Assembly (NCBI GenBank): GCA_027924585.1
Contig: BSBM01000440.1
Location: 9,170,001-9,234,000 of the forward strand
Direction of reading: 5' to 3'
Source of the DNA: Larix kaempferi
Lineage: Eukaryota; Streptophyta; Pinopsida; Pinales; Pinaceae
DNA length: 64,000 nucleotides
The translations under genes and the position numbers were made by a program. Below the pieces are notes generated by a model. That model had not been told where the DNA came from, made no database searches, and saw only the letters and a program-made list of their open reading frames with translations. How positions within the stretch are numbered: the stretch's first letter is position 1; the number at the start of each line of letters is the position of its first letter. Of the stretch, positions 24,411-36,468 are shown in pieces.

Positions 24411-27400
24411 TGTCTGTGCTATCTCTTAACGTTCGGGGTTTGGGTAAGGTGACCTGGGCACAGGCCTTATCCAACCTTTTCAAAGCTACTGGCCTAGCTA
24501 TCATTTTGATCTAGGAGACCATGTGTGATGACCATTTTTCCATTCATAAACCGAGCAAAATTCTTCCTTCCTAGGAAGTGTCTGCAGTTAGTTCTTGTGG
24601 TTTATCGGGGGGGCTTGCTATTGCTTGGGATCCTTCTATTTTTGTCTTCAAAGCTTTTTCCACTCCTTGGGGCATATTATTAAAAGGCTTCTTCCGTAGA
24701 AACCATCAGTCTCTCTCCATCCTAAATTGTTATGCTCCCTATAGGGAGAGGCAGAGATTCTGGATTTCTTTACAGGGTTCTGGCCTTTTGAATTTAAACG
24801 ACTTGATTATTGCAGGTGACTTAAACTTAACCTGTCATGCTTCATAAATTTGGGGATCTGCTGCTAGGCTGGATGATTTGGTAGATTTCTTTTCTCAGCT
24901 GTTTTTGGATGCAGACCTTGTGGATGTAAAACCACATTTTTTGTCCCCCACCTGGACAAATGGCAGATCTGGTTGTGATGGTGTTCATAAGCGTTTGGAC
25001 AGATTCCTGGTCAAATCGGGCTTATTGGATATCTTTCAGAAACATCGGTCTTGGGTATTTGGATGAAAATTCTCGGACCATTGGCCCATTGTTCTTCAGT
25101 TGGATGATTCTATTTATCCTCACTCTTCTCCTTTCAAATTCAATGCTTCTTGGATTAGTGATGGCTATTTTTTTCAAATGGTTAGATCATATTGGCTGAG
25201 TTGTGAGATTATTGAATCTAACCCTGTGTAGAAATTCTGTCATAAACTAAGGGGTTTAAAAGAGGCTGTTACTAAGTGGATCGGGGATAAAAAGAAGAAT
25301 GACAGAAATGAACTTCTGGTACTAGAAAAGAAGCTACAATTTTCCATCTCTGCTAATATAAATAGTTCTCTCTCTTTAGAATCATTTGAAGTTATGAAGC
25401 AGCTGGAGCAGAAAAAAGAAGAGATTCTTCTACAGGAAGAAAAGGAATGGCGACTCAAGAGTTGCGCTATTTGGATTTCCTATGGGGACAAAAACACAAA
25501 ATTTTTCCATTCGTTTGCTTCTGCTCGGCGAAATTCAAAATATATATGGGAGATTAAAGATAACAATGGTTCCCAGCTGTCGGGTCTGGATTGTATAAAA
25601 GCAGAAGCAATCTCTTTCTTTGGTAACTTATATCTTGATCCTGGTGATTGCAACTTATCAGACCAGATTAAAGTAGCTTCATTATATCCTCGTTTCTTTT
25701 CGGAGAAGGATGCTGATAGTCTTCAAGCTGAAGTCTCGATGGAAGAGATAGAACAGACTTTGAAAGTCTTTGCTAAAGATAAAATCCCCGGGCCAGATGG
25801 GTGGCCGGTGGAACTGTATCTGCACTTCTTTGATTTGATGGGAAGCGAACTTCAAGAATTAGTGAATTTCTCCAAGAATAATGGCTATATCCCGGGTGGG
25901 CTTAATTCTACGTTTGTCACCCTTATTCCTAAAAATGATAAGCCAATATCTTTTGGTGAATATCGACCGATCGCGCTCTGTAATTTATTGTACAGGATCA
26001 TCTAAAAAATTATTGCTGATAGAATGAAGATGGTATTTTCTAATCACATTTCAGCAGAGCAATTTGGTTTTCTAGAAGGACGACAGATACACGATGCAAT
26101 TGGCATTACCCAAGAATTGATGCACAGTATTAAGCTCTACAAGAAAAAGGCACTTTTACTCAAAATGGATTTGGTAAAAGCATATGACAGGGTAAACTGG
26201 TCATTCCTAAGAATGATTCTCATCAGAATTGGGATTCCAGCTTTGATCATTAAGTGGATAATGGCCTGCATTACTTCTATGAATATCTCAGTGCTTGTTA
26301 ATGGTAGTCCTTCTGAATTTTTCAACTGCTCTAGGGCGATTAGACAGGGTTGCCCCCTATCACCTCTCCTATTTATTTTGGTTATGGATGGATTTAGCAG
26401 GTTGGTGAATGAAGCTTTATTGAGAGGCAATATTAAAGGCATAAAGGTTGTGAAAGATTGTGTGATCACACACATATTGTTCGCAGATGATGTGCTGGTG
26501 GCAGGAGAGGACACCTTGGAGGAGTGGACTTTGTACAAGGATCTTTTCCAGACTTTCTGTAATGCCTCAGTTATGCTGGTCAGTTCTGCTAAATCTAACT
26601 TTTATCACAATTCTCTAAAAGAAGAGCAGATTATTGGTATCCAATCGATCCTGTCTTTTAAGTGTTGTCCTATAATTTGACCAAGGATTCAAATATCTTG
26701 GATTCAATCTTAAGCCGAACAATTATCAGATAAAGGATTGGTTTTGGCTGCTGGAAAAAATTGAGGCTCATATTGCTCAATGGTCATACAGGTTTTTGTC
26801 TATTGGTGGGAAACTTATACTTGTGAAATCCGTACTTTCCAGCATACCAGTTTATTGGTTCTCCTTATTTGAAATTCCATCATATATCATAAAGATCATC
26901 AAAAGGTATTTTTTCAATTTTCTGTGGTCTGGGACTACTGGTGGTACAAAGTTTCACATGGTCGCGGCAGATTTATTATCTAGACCTTATCGTCATGGTG
27001 GATGGGGCATTAAGGATTTGAAGACTTTCAATATTGCTCTTAGACTAAAAAGTGCATGGAGGGGTATTTTTGGAAAGACCTTATGGTCTAGACTACTACA
27101 TAACAAGTATATTAAATCAGAGGTTTTCTGTTGGATTAGAAATCCAAAACTGAAAAAATTGGAACTTCTCCCCTAGCTGGAGGGGTTTCATGAAAATTTC
27201 CATTGGATCAAAGATGATTTGGTATGGCAAGTAGGTTCTGGAAATTGCATCCGTGTTGGGGTGGATTGGATCATTGGTCTTGAATTTGATTATCTCCTCC
27301 CTTCTATCATCCCTCGTTATATACAGATTTTGGGGTTGTCCACTTTAAATAAAATCCAGAATCATAAGGTTGGGGATGACAACTTTTCGAAGTGGTTGTC

Positions 27401-28537
27401 TGCTAGCAAGATTGGTCTCTCGGGTTATCTAGCTCGTGTTTGGAAGGAATATATCAAAAAGCTAGATTCAGCTGGTGTCAAATTGAACAATGATAATGAC
27501 AAGCTTCTCTGGGGGGTAATCCTACATCTGCTTTTGTTACTGCAAAAACTGCATACTCTAGAATTGTGCAGGAACAATTCATTTTTCCTCAGGATTGGTG
27601 GTATAAGAGGATCTGGACCTGGTCTATTCCTCTGAAGCTGAAATGTTTCATTTGGTTAGTGTTGCAGGATAAGTTGAAGACTTGGGATAACTTGTGCAAA
27701 TGGGGATGGACTGGTCCTAGTCTTTGCGTTCTATGTAGAAATGTTGCTAAAACAAAACAACATCTATTCGTCAATTGCCCTTTCACTTGTAAAATCTGGG
27801 AAGTGGTGTCTATAAAGCTCAATTTAACTCAATGCTGGGATGTGGGTGACTTCAATAATTGCTTATTAAACTAGTTTAGGCACTGCAAGCAATATTTTTA
27901 TGTTGCTATCTGTATGCCGTGGGCTATTTGGTACATAAGAAACAGTGTTATCATCCAGAATCTAGTACCTGACAGTGTGCATTGGAGCTTGATTGCATTG
28001 AACATGTTCTCTACATGTGTGGTGGACTTACAGAATCTGAAATCTGCAAGAATAAGCAATTTCGACTTCAAAGTGGAGCAACCAGTTTTATTCTTTGATG
28101 GTGCTTCAGCAAATGGCTTATGTACAGTTGGGGGTGTTATTTATCTTAATGATTATCATTATTTCTCTGTCAGGTTGAATTGTGGCTCTGGAACCAATAT
28201 GAAGGCGGAATTGATGGCACTGTGGTGTGTCCTGAAAGTTGCTAATATCTTTGGGCTAGTCAATATCAAGGTTTTTGGTGATTCTCGGGTCACCATCAAA
28301 TGGGCGATGGGAGAATTCAAGCTCAATGTTATGAATCTGAGACATTGGGCTATCAGAACACGCTTTGAAATTGCTAAACAACAGAATATTAGTTTCGAGC
28401 ATATTTATAGAGAGCATAATGCTAGGGCTAACAAACTTTCCAAACTTGCACTTTCTGGCATTGAAGGTCACCTCATCTGGGAGGAATGGTGGGATAACTT
28501 CTTATTAGACTGCGGGTCTATTTATTTCCTTGACTGA
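24410..28537 (+). pseudogene. LINE ORF2: endonuclease, reverse transcriptase, zf-RVT, RNase H
   Basis: ORF2 nicks the target and reverse-transcribes the LINE RNA there. It runs about 1,375 codons from ATG 24410. Residues 1-220 are the AP-like endonuclease (SLNVRGLG, IIAGDLN, SDHWPI). The reverse transcriptase follows, with KIPGPDGWP near residue 460, MDLVKAYDRVNW, AIRQGCPLSPLLF and an intact FADD near residue 690. A cysteine region (LCVLC) lies near 1100, and an RNase H at about 1220-1350 with FFDGA, KAELMAL and FGDSR. The last RNase H acidic position appears as Asn (ARANKLS). Stops lie at 24512, 24572, 24845, 25064, 25229, 26003, 27174 and 27872. Frame changes lie near 26670 and at a G-run near 27512. 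Confidence 0.93.
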
Positions 28538-28778
28538 TCTGTTGTTGGGTCTTGAATTTTTGTTTTTTGTTTGTATGGTTATTTATATTTTGGTATTTTG
28601 TAGGGGATGTGGTATTGGCATCTTTTGTCGGGTCTGTATTGAGTAATTTCTGAACCTATATGCAGCTTTGAGCTCTCTTGTAAATCAGTATCTGATTCAG
28701 GATGGATCATGAACTCTCTTTGTACTATTTGATTCTTATTGAATATCAATAGTAGTTTTTTTTTCGCTGGAATTTTTT
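28538..28778 (+). other. LINE 3' UTR with T-rich end
   Basis: This 240 bp untranslated tail ends in two T-runs separated by CGCTGGAA, directly before the second copy of the target duplication. No poly(A) or TTG repeat is present. Confidence 0.75.
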
Positions 28779-28794
28779 TTTGGTTATGTTAGTG

Positions 28795-29591
28795 TTATTA
28801 ATCTATAACTTGGATGGCGAAGTAATTTAATTTTGTTCTGCATGGAAGAATGGCCCCCGTTTTTTTGGAGACAAGAAACTTAATTTTAAGATATGTATCT
28901 TAATTTCATAAAACATTGATAAAATGGTATAACTTTTAATTTTTTTTTTTATTAGGGACATAAAATTTGTTGAAATTTGATTTTATGGAGAATTGAAATT
29001 ATGTTAGGCTACAAGTTCATTGCTCCGAGAGGTGATCTACAACCCAGTATGAGGGAGATCTTGTAACATGTGTCGATTGTTTGTCGAATTTGTCGAGTAA
29101 CAAAATAATACAAAGTAAACAAAATAGAATAATACAAATTAAAAAGTAATAAATATTATGTCGACCATAAACAAAAAAGAATAATACAAAGTAAAAAGTA
29201 AATATGAGGGAGATCTTGTAACGTTTGTCGAGTGTAGTAACAAAATAATACAAAGTAAATAAAAAAGAATAATACAAAGTAAAAAGTAAATATGAGGGAG
29301 ATCGTGTAATTTCTATTTCTTATGGTGGCTATCGTAATTTCTTTTACTAGCTATCCTTGAATAGCTCCTTGAGTGCAATACTTAAGCCGAGGTTTGCACC
29401 TATAGAGATTTGATCCCTCTCGACACTTGATAGAGCCTAGGATTTGGATCTAGGCTGGTTTAAACATCTTTGTAGATATGTGAAAACTTACATCTAGGGA
29501 ATATCTATGGATCATATATGAGCATTTGAAGCAAAAAATTCTAGCAAAAGACTACAAAATCTATATGTGGCATCAAAGCATCTAATTTTTC
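28795..29591. other. AT-rich flank ending in a degraded primer-binding site
   Basis: This AT-rich DNA contains a tandem repeat (separate entry). At 29568-29580 it reads TGGCATCAAAGCA, two transitions away from the plant primer site TGGTATCAGAGCA. The bases upstream are then probably the 3' end of an old LTR, whose interior was displaced to 57652 onward by the chromovirus insertion. Confidence 0.5.
29045..29310. repeat. Degenerate tandem repeat
   Basis: Two to three copies of a complex unit contain TGAGGGAGATCNTGTAA, a TTTGTCGAGT word, and AATAATACAAAGTAAA runs. Copy boundaries are near 29050, 29200 and 29290. Confidence 0.75.
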
Positions 29592-32500
29592 TGTAATACA
29601 CCGGGATTTAATAAATTATTATTAAATACTTTTCTAAATATTTTAATTTATTTTATTTTTAAATTTTTTGACAAGTCAAAAATAAAACAATATAATGGAG
29701 TATTCCTTTATTAATAAAAATACTGAAGGGGGGACATAAATGAAGTTGCATGAGTGATTGCTGACCCACAAGAGGAAACACCAAGTGGCTGAAGCTGGTC
29801 AGTGAGAACTCAAGGTACAGGAGGCATCTTCCCCAAAATCAGATCACAACTCCTAGAAGAGTGCTAAAGAGCAGGATGCTCATAAATGACCAAGTCCTGG
29901 GAAAAATAGTATATAATAGTATGTCCATAAGCAGCAGGAGGATAGCATTGGATGGGGATTGAATCTGATAATGCAAGATATGGCGCATTAGGTGTATTTT
30001 TCTCTTGTGGTTAAGCGATCAGGCTTGGGGGTTCTAGGGCATGTGAGAATTGACTTCTCTAGGAGTTGGTTGGGAGGAACGACTGTTTCATTTCTGTGTT
30101 CCTGCCAGTAGTGTCAGGTTCCTTATTTTTTTTTCTTACTTATATAAATATTATAGTAAGATTTTTTAATTCTGTTATGAGTTGCATCTAAACCCTGGCG
30201 GAAATTCCTTTTATGCATCTAAGTAGTCAAAGGAATTTTATTTATACATCTGTGCAACATTCTTTCTATTATGTGTGAGTTAAAATCATATGTCGTATTA
30301 CTATTTAGATAACCAAGTAATCATAATTAGTTCATATATAATTTTACACATCATTGCTTTGATTTAAATACCTTTTCGATGTGTAAATCTATTCTATTGA
30401 ATCGAGATCTAATTTCTTTTGTCTTACTTTTCCAATGAAAAGTATTTAAGTCAAAATCGTCGTCAATAGGATAACCAAAAATAATGTTTTGCTAATAGAT
30501 ATTTGTTTTCAATTCGAGTTAGTTAAAGTTTCAAACAAAATCATAGAATATTCAACCGTGTTAACCAAGCCATAACAAGATCGCAAAGTAAGCTAAGTAT
30601 AGCTTATTAGCTTAGATAATCGTTTTCTTCTACTAACTAGAACATGACATAGTAATTTACTAAGATCGGGTTCAAAGCCGAGAGGTATCTATTGAGAAAT
30701 AAAACCTTTATTTTTAATCAAAATATTCCTTTTCCTTTTGTTTCTAAAAACCCTCGCTACAGATCGAAAGGCCAGATCTGAAGGAATCATTACTAAAACT
30801 ACAAACTACAATGCAATAATAATTATTATAAATAGTTAACTATTCAAACCATCGAAATCTTTAAATATTAGCATTCGTTCTTTAACTAATCAAAATCCCG
30901 ATGAATGTTCGGTTCTTTAAACAAAACAAAACAAAATTGTGGTCCCCTCCACAGAGTTCGCATAATATCTTTACGGTTTCACAACTAAGTAGTGCCACAA
31001 CCCAACTCATCTGCATGGCAATAAGCCATCGTAGCATTGTAATCGGGTTAATAAATAATACAACAATCAATCAATAGGACAATATTTATTATTTGGATAG
31101 ATCGAGAATGATTCACATCCCTGCAAATACAAGTTACCAAACAATTAATTTAATGGACCAAAAAGTTAATTACAAAAGTAGTAAAACTAGGAACCATCAA
31201 CGATGGTAAATAAACAAAGTTTGGAAAACATTTACAAAGCAAACGATGAAACGAAGGCTACAAGATAATCTCTTCCTTTAAAATCATAAACCTTGAAAGG
31301 GCATCTATTTTAAACAATTAACTTATCTTATTGAAAATTGCCTATCTCCCTTCTTGTGGTTCCAAAAACCGCACAACCTTTCCTATAGCAACCAGCAAAG
31401 GCTTTTAGTTAGTAAGGGCACAAGTAAAACTCTTTTTCTTTTATACTTAATGGGTTTCAAGGCTTAGTTCATCCTCACCTAAGCATTTTGAAACGCATAT
31501 TCGAGAAGAGAATACCCTGTCTTCATTTTGGAAGATGTCTTTAGTCTGCATTTTTTCAAACCCATAGTTAGAATCCTTACAAACTATGAAGTAAACTTTT
31601 AGATATTGAAGTAAAAATTACAATATTACCTATGCAAACCGCGGATAGTTCCATGGATCGACTCTTCCTGAGCGCCCTTATCACTCCATCTACCTGCAAA
31701 AAGATGTACACATTAAACCCCAAACTCGAATGTTGAAGAAACACTGTAAAAAAAATTCAAAATTTCTGAATTGAGTTAAGTTATTCTTACCTATCATATG
31801 GGTAGCATGGGGACGACTAAATGTGTGTGCTCCAGTTGCAGAAACTAGTTGGTGGCGGCCTCCAAACCTCCTAAAGAACTCAGGGAACAACCAAGTGAAA
31901 ATTCCATTAACCACAAACACATTTTTACACTATCAAACCCACTGAAAGCGCCATGACGGAGCAAGGTCTCTGCTCACAGAGTTCGTAGACCAAAAATAAC
32001 ACATCTAATGAAGGTTTTAGACAACCAAACAATACATTAAAACCCTACTCCCAAAAACCCTACAATCCCAATGCTGGATGGACGGCTGGGATCTATTTCC
32101 AGCATGAGACATAAAATCATGGATGCGCTGTCAACTCCCAGCTAGGGTGGCGTATTAAATTGCGTATTAATTTTACCATCAACCATAGTACAACAACCAA
32201 CAACCTCAAAGGTATGGAACTAAAACCTTATCTTATTACTTGTAAACCAAAGTACGACTATGGTAGAAACCCCATAGTTACCTTTACATTAAATAAATAT
32301 TGTGCCAAGCCTTACACTTTGGACCATCGTGTTAGCGCTAGTCTTTTCAACTTTAGCACTTTTAGCTTTGGGTTCAAGACTATAGCTATAGTCTTCCCAC
32401 CTTGTACATTTATAACTAAAGGATTAAATTATATGGTTAGGGAAAGGATTGAAAATCCAAGGCTAACCTTAGGGCTAAGCATGGCCCTTTGCAAATTAAC

Positions 32501-32754
32501 AACAAGAAAAAGAATTTTAAACATCACCTGCAACTATATTAGCGATACACCACCTTTGTGGTAAATCTTCCACCTCATTTACAACCTGTCCAGAAACAGC
32601 ATATAAATTACATTAATGATTTTACAAACATGACGACCTTTAGTATTACTCAAATAGAACGTAGATATGTTTTCAAGGATATCAAAACATTAATGGATGT
32701 TTTCACGAAGTTACATACTTAAAACAAAATTATGGATTTTTTAGGCACATGACA
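29592..32754 (+). repeat. 5' LTR of the chromovirus
   Basis: It is 3163 bp, beginning TGTAATACACC and ending ATGACA. It aligns with 49703-57651 once the nested element there is removed. The right copy has about 75 extra bases near 55946-56025 that are absent here. Confidence 0.93.
30141..30150 (+). promoter_or_regulatory. Candidate TATA box in the chromovirus LTR
   Basis: TATATAAATA lies about 550 bp into the LTR and is preserved at 50261-50270 in the 3' LTR. It is the best TATA candidate, but AT-rich context lowers certainty. Confidence 0.4.
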
Positions 32755-32757
32755 ATA

Positions 32758-32773
32758 TGGTATGAGAGCATGG
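32758..32773 (+). other. Primer-binding site of the chromovirus
   Basis: TGGTATGAGAGCATGG lies three bases after the 5' LTR. It is the initiator-Met-tRNA type with one change from TGGTATCAGAGC. Confidence 0.88.
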
Positions 32774-32906
32774 TTACAACACTTGGCCTGAACCGACCCA
32801 AAATTTGCAGTTGTGTAAAATAGAAAATTGATCTAATTTTTATTTCTGGGTTTAATTCTCTTACTAAACATGAATAAGAAGAAAACTTTATTTTTTGCAG
32901 GAAATT

Positions 32907-34913
32907 ATGGCAGAGTTCGGAATGCCTGAAGGAGAAGAATCACCCCCTAGAATACCGGTCAACAATGAAGGAGGTGAAATCTGGGTAAACTTAAATGAGA
33001 GTAGAATCGACAGTCCGTCAGAATTACAACAGACTGTCAAAGAAGTGAGGTCATAATTAAAAAGAGGTAGGGATGAAAATGAACGAATTCTGAAAGCAAA
33101 AGAAGAGCTAAATAATATTCTGATTGATAAAATACATAGTAATGAAAAAGATAAAAACTAAGAAACTAAAGAAGATAAGCCAAAAGCTACACCTTATAAA
33201 CGTAAGTGAAGAAAGTTGGAATTTTCCAGCCATGGGGCTGAAACTTCCAGTGAAGAATCACAAAAACAAGAAAGTCAGGATTCTAGTGAAAGTAGTGACA
33301 GTCATAAAGATAAAAACTAGTACAGACCCTATGAAGAGATTTCAGGAGAATTTAAAAAAATTAAACCTCCTATGTTTAATTTTGAAATTGAGAAACGAGA
33401 AGAGGTAGAAGCCTGGCTGTCTGGAATGAAGAAATACTTCTAGATTTACAATTATTCTGATGAACTAAAGGAAAAAATGGCCATCTATAACTTAAGTGGA
33501 AAAGCAGATATTTGGTGGCAAGATATCAAGAAAGTAAAAGGTATAAAAGAACAAAAAGTAACCTAGAAAACCTTTAAGAAACTGTTTAAAGAAAAGTATC
33601 TTTCGGAACAGTACTATGAAGAAAAAGCGAAAGAATTCTACGCGTTAAGGTTAGGTGCTTTGACCATGAAAGAACTCTGTAGTAAATTCCTAAGTCTGTT
33701 TCTTTATGTACCTTACATAATAGATGAAAAATAAAAAATGCAGCTCTTTCTCAACTGCTTTCCTACCCCGTTTAAGGAGCGGATTGAGTATGACAATCCA
33801 AATATGTTGGAAGAGGCAATGAGGAAAGTGAATTACTATTACGAACATAATAAAAACAAAAGAGAAAATGTACCTAATTGGAGCACTAAAAGACAGGATA
33901 ACTTTGATCCAAGAATAAAGAATAATAATAATAAATTTCACAGAAATTTTGGGAATAACTATAGAGGGTATCAGGGTAATAATTATAAATTTTTTAAAAC
34001 ACAACACCCTGCAGCAAAAGAAAGAGAACCTTCCCATAATTTTAATAAAAACATTGCATAGCGGAAACCCTTAAAATGTTGGGAATGTGGTGACCCACAT
34101 TACTTTAAAGATTGTTCTGTAAGAAATAAAACTTTTAATAAATTCCACTCCATTCAAGAAGCTGTTACAGTTGGAGATATGGTCAGAAGTATGCCCATAA
34201 TCAATGCTTCATTGGAGAATCGACAGGCAGACCATTGGGCTTCAATGGTCGAGATCGAAGGTATGAATAAAAGTCAACCTATTTCCATACTAATTGATCC
34301 AGGTGCATTTTTAAGTTATGTATCACCTAGTATTGTTGAATTATGTAAATTAGTACCAGAAAAATTTGAAAAATATTGGTTGGTACTGTTAGCCATAGGT
34401 ACTAAACGTAAGGTCACTAGTTATGTGAAAATTTTTGAAGTATTAATGAATAAATTTAATACGCATGCTAATATGAATATTCTACCGTTAGGTTCCTATC
34501 ATATGCTGATAGGAATGGATTGGTTGGAGAAACATAAGGTTATGTTAAATTGTTTTGACAAAACTTTTACATGTGTAGATAACACTGGAAATACAATTAA
34601 AGCAACAGGAATTCCTCGAAAAACGACTATCAAGGATATCTTAGCGTTATAAATGAAGAGATCCGTACGTAAAGGATGTAAAGTATTTGTTGTTTATGTA
34701 CAAGATGATAAAGATCAAGATAACAAACTTACAGTTGAAGATATACCTATATTAAAATATTTTAAAGACATCTTTTCGGAATAAGTCCTTGGACTACCTC
34801 CGAAAAGAGACATAGACTTTACAATCAATCTATTACCAGGGTAGTACCAGTATGAAAATCTATGTATCATATGAATACAATAGAACTTACAGAACTTAAA
34901 TCACAGTTACAAG
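32907..34913 (+). pseudogene. Chromovirus gag and protease (broken, split from pol)
   Basis: Gag starts at ATG 32907 (MAEFGMPEGEE), just after a leader. A charged region rich in Lys, Glu and Ser precedes the retrotransposon Gag domain near 33390-33840 (EAWLSGMKKYF, ADIWWQDIKK, FKEKYLSEQYYEEKAKEF). A zinc knuckle, CWECGDPHYFKDC, lies at about 34080-34118. The aspartic protease follows, open at 34179-34652, with ILIDPGAFLSYVSPS (usual DSG changed to DPG) and GMDWLEKHKVMLNC. The sequence leads on to PPKRDIDFTINLLPG at the RT entry and stops at 34913, where another element is inserted; it resumes at 47067. At least eight in-frame stops are seen, many in TAG or TGA contexts. Confidence 0.9.
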
Positions 34914-35619
34914 TGTTAGGATATTCACATCATCATTTAATGATTGCATGCATTCTGCATGCACTCTGCATGCATGCATCCTAGTCATCAGGGATGTGTC
35001 CCCCAGCACCTAGTCCTCATTTTTCTAGCCCCGAGAGCTTCTTTCTGCTCATTTACAACCCTCCTAGCCAGTGTGTCACCCTTATTTCATATACCACTTA
35101 AGAAATGCGCCCTCCCTCACCTACCGCTCAGTTACACTTAAGTTAGTGAGTGATTTGTGGATCTGCTCCTTGATTTGAGGATAGATTGACTAGTTGACTG
35201 TCTCTAACACTCTGATTGACCTCTAGTTAGCCTAGAGAGCCTGTTCTGACTCCAGTCAGCTCCCCATGCGCCTCACTTGAGCCTCCTTTCACAACTTTGC
35301 ATGTGTTACACCTACATACACTCAGTTAGACTCAGTTTGACACCTGTTGACAATTACTTGTGTATTGATGACACTCCATTGATGATGATGATGACTCCTA
35401 GTGAAGACAAGATACACCATGCAGGCTATTTGATTGACCTCCTTAGGCAATTTGAATTGCTTGGCTTGGCTCACTCATTGTGACAGTATTGTATTTTCAC
35501 CCTTATTGGGATATAGAGCACTAATGCATGCTTTTTGTACAGTTTACACCATATTTCCTGAGTTTCATCTATTGTGATTGATTTACTTGTTCATTAGATC
35601 TGTTGTGACTAATTTTACA
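34914..35619 (+). repeat. 5' LTR of the copia-like gag-only element
   Basis: It begins TGTTAGG and ends TTTTACA. Near its start it carries two CTGCATGCA-type repeat units, whereas the 3' LTR has about five. Confidence 0.93.
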
Positions 35620-35636
35620 TGGTATTAGAGCCATGG
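35620..35636 (+). other. Primer-binding site of the copia-like gag-only element
   Basis: TGGTATTAGAGCCATGG follows the LTR directly and matches the initiator-Met-tRNA primer with one change. Confidence 0.92.
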
Positions 35637-35772
35637 CAGGGACAAGACTTCTTTTCTGCAGGTGTTCTACATTAAGATTCAGCAATTTTTGCTCACTTTG
35701 CAGCATTTTTCTGCAGTTGCAGCTATTGCTCCATAATGGTTCTTGTTTGCTTGTGATTTGCAGGTTTCTTAC

Positions 35773-36468
35773 TGTTGGCTTGGTTTTGCAACCAAGCTTC
35801 ATGCAATGGGCACCTATCAACAAGTGATAGCAGTTTCAAATATTGAAAGCAAAAACAACAATTATAAATTTGAATCTAAACTAAACTAGCATGTGCATAT
35901 AACAAATAAAATTTTCTGAAAATGATTCAAGAACAAGAAATAAAAAGAATGAGTATTTTGTATTAAGATACCTCAAATGGTGAGGATTTGTGTTGAGCAA
36001 CATCCAAGGTGAGTAGCTCCAAGCTCCAAAGGTCTCTTCTCCAAGATAGCTACAATGGCCAAAAACTCATGAGAGATTTTGACAGCAAGAGGATAGGATG
36101 ATGGATGGATGGAAAGTGAAGAGCCCCTACCACCTTTTAATAGTTTTTGGTGGTGGGGAATACCATTATGGTTTTGAGGAAACCAATGGTATTGACCAAC
36201 ATGGTTTAGGTACCTTTTCCCTCCTTTTTCCTTTTTTGAATATTTTGAATATTTTTATTCCCTTTTTAATATTTTTGGGAATTCTGGACCCTTTTTGAGG
36301 GTTTTTTATGCTTTTTGAGGAAAAATATTTATTTTGAGTGGAAAAAGGGGTGCATTAAGGTCTTTTGGTGACCTTTTGATGGCTTTAGAGGCTCAAATGG
36401 TGAAAAAGTGGACAAATGGGTCATGTGAATAGGGAAATGAGCTAGTGAGCACTTTTTGGGTGTTAAGA
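35773..36468 (-). repeat. 3' LTR of the gypsy gag-only element (left copy)
   Basis: It aligns with 44354-45048 with few differences. The minus-strand start is TCTTAACACCC where the right copy has TGTTAACACCC, a one-base change of the terminal TG. Confidence 0.93.

Larger units (their letters stand above)
22218..28778 (+). mobile_element. Full-length L1-like LINE with RNase H
   Basis: A 6.56 kb non-LTR retrotransposon is flanked by a perfect 16-bp duplication, TTTGGTTATGTTAGTG, at 22202-22217 and 28779-28794. The parts in order are a ~410 bp 5' UTR, an ORF1 with a CCHC knuckle, and an ORF2 with endonuclease, reverse transcriptase, zinc-binding region and RNase H, then a 240 bp 3' UTR. This is the plant L1 plan with a C-terminal RNase H. 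The insert ends in T-runs rather than the usual poly(A). ORF2 carries at least eight stops and two frameshifts, so the copy is dead. Confidence 0.93.

Noticed and set aside
32160-32564. A 134-codon frame in the chromovirus 5' LTR
   Set aside because: It lies wholly inside the LTR and the corresponding part of the 3' LTR (57060-57450) is not open, so it is not conserved.
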